Positions 57,783 to 64,000 of a stretch of 64,000 nucleotides of DNA are shown piece after piece. Both the position numbers and the translations under genes were made by a program. The DNA comes from Romanomermis culicivorax (Eukaryota; Nematoda; Enoplea; Mermithida; Mermithidae): assembly GCA_963922205.1 (NCBI GenBank), contig CAWUHX010000305.1, positions 1-64,000 on the forward strand, in the 5' to 3' direction. The notes under the pieces were generated by a model. The model saw only the letters and a list, made by a program, of their open reading frames with translations, did not search any database and was not told the DNA's origin. Within the stretch, counting starts at the first letter, position 1. Each line of letters starts with the position of its first letter.

Positions 57783-58357
57783 TGTTGTACTTGTAGGTTT
57801 GGTCGGAGCGATGAACCATGGGCAGGATTGGGATTCCGAGGTTGCGTCCTTAATGTACGTGTTTCCCACACCCACGTTTACCCGATAGCCTAATTACTTG
57901 TACTTAAACCCCAACACTAATTATACCACCAATTAAGGAAAAGTCTAATTTCCTTAATTGTCTCCCTTAACACGTAAGACCAAAAGGCGAGAGTTTTCTA
58001 CCTTTCTATATTATGCAATAAAAACAAGAAACACACTTACGTACACAATGCGAAAATGGGCGAGAATAATAAAAAGTGATCTACTCCCACGCACTGGGGC
58101 GAAACGAGAAAGAGTTGCGTGGTGGGAGGCGGCTAATGACGAACTAGTGGTGGCCAGCGAGGCGCACAACTAGTATATAAAACAGACGAAAAATATAAAT
58201 CAATAACAATGAGAGAGAGAGACCAGCGCACGCGTACCGACGTGCGCTACAGTAAGACGACTGCTTATGGTTCGCGTTGCTCTCTCCACTTGCCACCTGG
58301 GGGCCTCTAACGTGCTTTGACAAAATGACAAAAATCGGCAGAAAACACACTACAACA
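57783..58357 (-). repeat. 3' LTR of LTR element 2
   Basis: 575 bp running from TGTTGTAC to CACTACAACA, with perfect TGTTGTA/TACAACA ends, and abutted by a polypurine tract (minus strand). The partner LTR must lie beyond position 64000, so the pair cannot be compared here. A (GA)n-like GAGAGAGAGA lies at 58211-58221. Confidence 0.85.
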
Positions 58358-58373
58358 CCCCTCCCCCCTGCAG
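58358..58373 (-). other. Polypurine tract of LTR element 2
   Basis: On the minus strand CTGCAGGGGGGAGGGG immediately precedes the LTR's TGTTGTAG. A textbook position and composition for plus-strand priming. Confidence 0.85.
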
Positions 58374-59015
58374 TAGATTGCCCCAAGCAATCCTCAAGAA
58401 TGTACCAAAAACGTGCAAGGGGAAGGGAACCGCCACTACAGGCTGTCATCGGGGTTGCCGAAGGGTTCTTCGGTATCACACAGTGGGGCCAGCGGAGTCG
58501 TTGGGGTTGTTTGAGTCAATTTTGGGGTGGCGCGTAAGGTGAGACCTCCCAACGCGAGTGCAACTAGCGAAGCCGTAGGTTCAGCGACGCCGCAGCTCGC
58601 ATCGTCACTCCGTCCGTACCGATATACTGGAGCACACCAGTATACGATGCCATATGGATGGGAGGATGAGGTTGGCCACTACGACGGTGGCGACAACCAA
58701 ATAGAACACGGCCACAGAGGCTACCAGGGCAAAGATCGGGGCAAGTGGGGGCATGTGGCAGACCACGAACGGTCGCCTTACTGTGTGGTCCTAGCATCGG
58801 CTGCACGTGGGCTGGAAACACTAGTACAAAAAATAAAGCACAAACGAGATTAGAAAAGAAACAACCGGATTTAGACGAGGTTAATAAAAACAAAACAAAG
58901 AAAACAAACATTACTGTACGAAAGCTTCTTTTCAATGGCGGCGTCATTGGCGAGTATCGGAGGCAGATCCATAGTTTCATTGATGATTGCAGCAGTTACG
59001 CTCGTTTTGTCGGTA

Positions 59016-62000
59016 TCAATCGTTGTGGTAGCCATGGGGATCGCGAGGATCATTGTGGCCATCAAAACGAACCGTACGGGAGTTGCGGTTTCGACCGTAA
59101 TCGGTGCTATCGCAGCAGTGTGAGGACGAGGTATACGTTTGAGATTGAAGCGGCGAGAGTGGGTTCACACCCCGAGGTGGTAATTGTGTGGCGATCATTG
59201 ACGGATGGTCGGATGGCAGACCTGTTGGCGGCAAGGGTCGCAGTGGCAACAAGTTCCACCGGGCAGAGAAGTCTTGCCGATGCAGCAGGGGTGCGGGGCG
59301 ATCCGTTTCACTATGGTATTGCAAATAAATTCCTTGAATGTCGGCAATTTCGGGCGGTTGCGGGAACGGTGCGTACTGCAGGTAGGCCATCCAGCTGTCG
59401 ATGAGACCGACAGCGGTGTTGTAGGCTTGCAGCAAGCACGAGGGGTTATCCAACCCGCGAGATTCGTAAAGGAACAGGGCCAGATGGGTGGTGTGAACGA
59501 TGTCGATGACGCCGAGCTCCTCAGCCCACAGGCCGGCGACCCATCGTAGTATCAATGCGGCTACGTCATGCGAGACGGGCTGCTGTTGTTCTCGGTACGA
59601 GGGGTGGTAGTGTTCCCGAAAATATTGATACAAAGCGAGCGAGGCGTTCGTTGCGCGAATGGGAACAGCCATGGTGACGCGGATACCAAGGCGGCCGAAG
59701 AAATTGATCAAGACCATTTCGTGCAACGTACGCGGCATGAAAAATTCAACAGACGGGTCAATGGGTGGCGGATATCGAGGCGTCACAAGGGTAACGCAGT
59801 GCGGCGAGTCCGTTGTTCGGAAATTCGTATAATTCGGCAACCTGGTTGCTACGCTGGGCAATTGTGGTTCGGCAGTTGGTGCGAAACTGGTCGGTGGAGG
59901 AACACCAAGAACTGGCCTGATTGCGATGACCACTAGCAGCTGTTTGAACGCGGCAATTGGAGCCAACGTCAGGGCCGTAGGCGGCAGCAATGTGGTGTGG
60001 GTTACCGTAGTCATTGTACCGGTTGTCGGAACCGTAGGCGGTTGGGACGTGACCGTTGGTGGAATCGAAGTAGCAGTTGACGTGGCGGGTTCCACGTCCA
60101 TAGGAGGTGGCGGAAGCGGAGCCTTGAACACGTCTTTCGGCGGGTTTTTCAAGGCTTCCAGATGACGTTGAATTCCAGCGTCTCTATGCAACGGGCTAAT
60201 GAAATCCGTCAACTTTGGCGGTGACCGGCGGAACTGGCGCCAGTGCGCGTCTTCATAGAAACCAGTCGAATGCACCTGACGTGTTTGCTCGCTTTGAATA
60301 CGGTGCGGCGGTATATCATCGCGGCATTCTGGTTGATGGCTCTCGCGGCTAGTGGTTTGACTTTGCTGGGTGTCTCTACGGTGGCGATCATCACGAGAGT
60401 GAGACTCGTGACGTGAACGGTGACTATCGGTTTGGTGAGCAGGCGGTGGTTGGGTTGCCGGCGCTGCTGTTTTGGTTGTCGTAATTCTGGGTTTTGGCGT
60501 CGACGTGGCTCGCGAAGATCTTTCGGCTTCTTCGCGGGCTTTTTGTTTATGGCGTTGTTCGCAGCGACGGGTTGTGCGTTTGCTGGGCGTTTTGCGGCGC
60601 TCAGCATGGGAGGTGCTGGGTGACGGCGTACGCCTTGTGCTCGGTTCGTCCGTTGTTCTCGTCTTGTGAGATTTTTGGTACGCGGATCCTTCTTAAAGGT
60701 GTTGTTTGCGCTTCATGGAGTGTTCGTAACGGCCGGGTTTTCGAATAGGATTTCCATGGCGATCTAGAGCCAGCGTGGACGTGCTGGGGGCCTGTGGGGT
60801 TTGAACATCCACAGGCACTGTCGGCAGCACTAGAGTCGCGGGTTGAGGCAGTTGCGGCACGGGTGGTGGCTGTGAAATGATTGGCGGTGGTAAAGGAACC
60901 TGCGGTTGCACGGTTGATTGAACCATAACCGGAGCTGTTTGAGCGACTTGCGGAACCGGGGTGATCAACATTGTTGGAGGTAACAGAAGGCGTTGTATCT
61001 CTTCCTTGAGCGCTGCAGGGTAGGTTTGCCAATGGTGTTCAGGGAACAAGATACCGGGGGGCGGCGGCGGAAAATGATACGCGGCGAGCGCTGCGACCAA
61101 GGCGTCGTATTGGTTAGCTGAAATGATTTGTTGCGAAAAACGTACAGGAGCACTATACCTGGCAGCGGCAATGGTGGCAATTATCGGAGGTCCTGGCAAG
61201 ACTGCCGGTGTCACCAAATAAATTCGCGGGTCCAGGGCGGGTACCGTGGTCGGTATCATAGCAGCGGGCTCTATGGGGGTGACGTCCATAGATGTGGATT
61301 GATCTACGGTGCTTTCTTCGGGAATATCTGTCAACATTTGATCTGAGGTCATGGTTTCAGAATCTATCGCGGCCGGTTGGATGGGGGTAGATTCGTCCAT
61401 GGGTGCCGGGGCAATGTTGGAGATTTCATCAAGTGTGAGCTTCAAAAATTCGGTGATTTGCGTGGCGGTCGCGGTGATGTCCGAAGGCGCGGCAGGTATA
61501 GGAAAGGCCGACTCGTCGGTTGACGGTGGCAGCTTCGCTATGTTGAGATCAAAAATTGGCGTATCTAAAAGCTCGTCGTCGGCTGGTTCAACTTCAACAT
61601 CGATGGGGTGTTCGAGCAGTTCCTCGGCGGTGAGCGTGTGCGCCGAAGCCGTAGTTGGCATGGGGTATGCGTACACCGGGGCAGGGAACGAAAATCGGTT
61701 TTGAAAGTCGATGATTGCGATGAACGATGAGTAAAAGTGAAAACGGCTGTGCGGATTGGCCGTGTAGTCGGATTCGTCGATTTCGATTTCTTCCACGGAC
61801 GTTTCCATGCGGAATTCCTCGTTGAATATGATTGGGCGTAGCGCGAACCGATTGCAGACATACGTTCCAGGATGGCTGGCGAAAGATGGTTCGCGTTCGG
61901 GGATGCGATTCATCCAATTGGTAAGGCGCGATTTGGGGTTGCCGTCGGTGCAGTACCACATACATTCGTAGAAAGCGGCGCGTATTTCTGGTTTCATCAG

Positions 62001-62618
62001 CTCGGCGTGGCGGAGCAGCAAATCGTTGACAGAGGCGTATTTTTCGGCTGAGCACGGCGATGCTAGAAGCGCGGCCAACGGCATAAAAGAAGTTAGCCGT
62101 CGGAACCAATCTCCGTCCACCTGTAAAAAATTAAGAATGGTGGAGGGGTGATAACGATAATGGGTACCGTAATATGTGTGCTCGCGCAAGGGCTGATTGG
62201 CGGCAACGCGTTCGATCCAGACATCGTCAACCTCGTGACGAAGCGGCGGTAACCCGGGGTCATCATATTGCATTTGATCTCGAATAGCCAATTTGTATAT
62301 CGGGGAAACCGGGAAGTTGAGCAGCTCGATAATCCGATCGGTTAGGTTGCTCTTCATGGCCGAGGTAACGGCTGCTTGAAGGCGCTTGGGGTCGTCAAAC
62401 ATTGATCGCGGTCTGAGAGCTGGATCCTCGTCGTCGGAAACGTTTGGTGATTTATTCCACTCGTCCTTTTGTTTCTTCTTCTTTTTCTTTGGCGCTTTCG
62501 GGGCGGTGAGCAGTTTTGTATGAGTTATACGCATCAAAACTTTGACGTCTCGAAAACCGTTGGTTACCGTCCCTAAACAAAAAGACGGACCATGGTCGGA
62601 CGCTGTGCAATCGAACAT
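59016..62618 (-). CDS. Large proline-rich ORF of LTR element 2, interrupted by one in-frame stop
   Basis: ATG 62618, final stop 59016-59018, same frame throughout except a TAA at 60693-60695 (codon 642). Without it the product would be about 1200 residues. N-terminal part: a lysine run ([13 protein letters not shown]), then a possibly globular region ([19 protein letters not shown] ... [19 protein letters not shown]). Middle: acidic and proline-rich, low complexity ([23 protein letters not shown]). Around the stop: a basic, Arg/Ser/His-rich segment. C-terminal part: [12 protein letters not shown]-like text (here [16 protein letters not shown]), more Pro/Thr, then a helical region ([21 protein letters not shown]). 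No known domain is recognised. I recall very similar text in many predicted Romanomermis culicivorax proteins. Whether the stop is a mutation or a real boundary cannot be decided here. Confidence 0.65.
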
Positions 62619-62648
62619 AAAAAATTTATAAGCTGAGAGAACTTCGTC

Positions 62649-63475
62649 TCACATAATCACCGGTAAGGCGATTTGCGATATCGTGGGATATATTCGATCA
62701 GCGTAGTCGGGGGGTAAAACATCCGACAACGCGACGTTGTGAAAAGCGGCGATAACGGATTCGGTGAGGTGGTCGATTTCGGCAGCATACAGCGAGTCAT
62801 GGGGAAACAACGCAGGGGCGTTGTAAACCTCGGGGATGAAGCCGTAGTGACCAAAAGCCAAAAACAACAATAGTGGGTAGTAAGCATCGAGGGCCGCATA
62901 GGCAAGGACGTTGGATTGCAAGAATGAGGTCGTTGGATTGTTGAAGAAACGTAGGGCTGCTGGGAAGCATAGCGTGAGTTTGGAAACGTCCAGCGCCCAC
63001 ATGGCGGAAATGGTAGCTTTTAGCGTACGTTTTTCGGGAAAGAAACTAATTCGTCGCTCCAGCTCATATAGCCGTGGGGATATGTCAATGTTTCGGATAA
63101 CGCGATACGCGTCGAAATGGATGGCTTTTACGACAGGGTCTTTGTTCTTCTTTTGCCGATTGGTCCAGAATTGAGTACCCAAAAGAGCGTATATCCCCAC
63201 CCAGTCCTCGGCTCCATTGAAGGAAACTACGATGGTGTGTTCGCCGTCGACTAGTGAGAATAGTGTGGTCCAATCTTCCGGGGTAGCATTAAGTGGTTGG
63301 GCGGTGATAAGTGTATAGCCACGGAAGTTTGGTGTGGGTTGGGCGGTTAAGGCCTGCCTCAAAGTTCTGGGTGAGAGGAATATCGGCGGCCGCAACACAT
63401 TCGGGGGTCGTGCGTACATAGAGATGTACCAGGACTCCCAGTCGGCGGCGCGGATCAGGCGTTTGACGTTGTTCT
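62649..63475 (-). CDS. DEDDy exonuclease-like ORF of LTR element 2
   Basis: Open from an acceptor-like TTGTTTAAG (AG 63477-63476) to TGA 62649; the first ATG is 63419 (256 codons). It starts (E)NNVKRLIRAADWESWY, parallel to NVKRIVRVGELERW of element 1, with the same splice position and phase. The Exo III motif is plain: LAYAALDAYY, Tyr174-x3-Asp178 counted from the ATG. The place of Exo I reads IVVSFNGAED instead of a D-x-E triad. The Exo II region (KATISAMWALDVSKL) keeps an Asp but lacks a clear Asn. It may be a catalytically altered family member. It ends 30 bp before the next ORF, same strand. Confidence 0.6.
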
Positions 63476-63476
63476 C

Positions 63477-63899
63477 TTAAACAAGAGCGAGCGCGATTTT
63501 TTTAAACATGTGACAAATGGAGCACCAAATCGAAAGAGTAGAATGGAGGCAAAAGGATGATTTTAACGTGAAACTGAGAGAAGGGTGTGGCGTTGCTTTC
63601 GATTCGTGAGGAGGAAACACGCTCTCGAGAGAAGGTGGCTTGGGCGGTGATGTCACTTTGATAGGCGCATCTTGACAACTGGATCGGGCTACGATAGCGA
63701 GATAACGAGAGTTGTTGTATACGGAAATCAAAGCAGCGGCCGGTTGTGGGCGAGGGGCCACAACTTGACGATGACAGGATCGCGGCCGCTGACCATGGGT
63801 TTCTGGCGCGGGGCTGCAGAGTGGGGGTGCCCATGGGGTCCCAAGCAAAAGAGCATGCAAGGAAAGCAGCAAAAGAAGCGTAAAACATAAAAGTACCAT
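63477..63899 (-). CDS. Uncharacterised frame with leucine-rich leader, LTR element 2
   Basis: From ATG 63899, MVLLCFTLLLLLSLHALLLG resembles a signal peptide or membrane anchor. It is followed by Pro/Ser-rich sequence to TAA 63477, which overlaps the proposed splice acceptor of the exonuclease exon. Part of it could be the exon preceding that acceptor (a YNNSRYLAIV segment resembles NNRYFLVD before the corresponding intron of element 1), but I could not find a donor of the right phase. Confidence 0.3.
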   Translation of the reverse strand: MVLLCFTLLLLLSLHALLLGTPWAPPLCSPAPETHGQRPRSCHRQVVAPRPQPAAALISVYNNSRYLAIVARSSCQDAPIKVTSPPKPPSLESVFPPHESKATPHPSLSFTLKSSFCLHSTLSIWCSICHMFKKIALALV

Positions 63900-64000
63900 C
63901 ACAGGTGAAGCTTAAATCGTTTTGGTGAGGCTGCTGCTCGGCCCAACGTACGTATTGTTCATTGACATTGATTGATTCACGACACAGCGGGGGCTCGTCG

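Larger units (their letters stand above)
57783..64000 (-). mobile_element. LTR retrotransposon 2, 3' half (continues past the window)
   Basis: From the right: an exonuclease-like ORF, a ~1200-codon proline-rich ORF, a non-coding 3' stretch (58374-59015), polypurine tract and LTR. GC content is clearly higher than in the rest of the window. No pol is present; it should lie to the right. Confidence 0.75.

Noticed and set aside
58564-60623. Plus-strand and third-frame ORFs opposite the large ORF of LTR element 2
   Set aside because: GC-rich coding DNA leaves shadow frames. Composition and continuity favour the minus-strand frame 59016-62618.

Overview
This is a eukaryotic, AT-rich, gene-poor window that is mostly transposable-element sequence. 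Short spliced exons with introns of 57-58 bp, animal-type LTR retrotransposons, Polinton-type capsid remnants and PAN-domain secreted proteins all point to an invertebrate. The proline-rich ORF at the right end resembles, from memory only, a very abundant protein family of the mermithid nematode Romanomermis culicivorax. I therefore favour a mermithid nematode, as an inference.

Left part (1-8.6 kb): MITEs, fold-back elements and a GC-rich TTA-flanked element, followed by two exons of a host gene with fibronectin type III folds (8079-8484, + strand). From 8.7 to 31.1 kb lies a very long inverted repeat with arms 8707-12582 and 28517-31140. Each arm has an outer unique part, a ~97-bp tandem array and an inner element with terminal inverted repeats. 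Its spacer holds a three-level nest (MITE, then a hAT-like element, then the GC-rich element; 14.1-16.4 kb) and a nearly intact Ty3/gypsy-type LTR retrotransposon on the minus strand (17728-28085, 480-bp LTRs with 5 differences, CTAT target duplication). This retrotransposon carries a single gag-pol ORF and a spliced third ORF with a DEDD 3'-5' exonuclease fold.

Middle part (31-58 kb): a ~4 kb segment is present twice (about 32.08-36.08 and 49.75-53.82 kb) and partly a third time (57.02-57.78 kb). Each copy carries an intact two-exon gene for a 107-aa secreted PAN/Apple protein. The two long copies also carry decayed fragments of a Polinton/adintovirus-like capsid gene. Between them are a broken gypsy element (36.8-38.9 kb) and a decayed non-LTR retrotransposon (about 40.15-47.8 kb) split by a 3046-bp Mutator-like transposon with a 9-bp target duplication. 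A deleted Tc1/mariner element is at 54.1-55.0 kb.

Right end (57783 onwards): the 3' half of a second LTR retrotransposon on the minus strand, with LTR, polypurine tract, a ~1200-codon proline-rich ORF broken by one stop, and another exonuclease-like ORF. Its exon begins at the same position and phase as that of the first element. Its gag-pol and other LTR would lie beyond the window.
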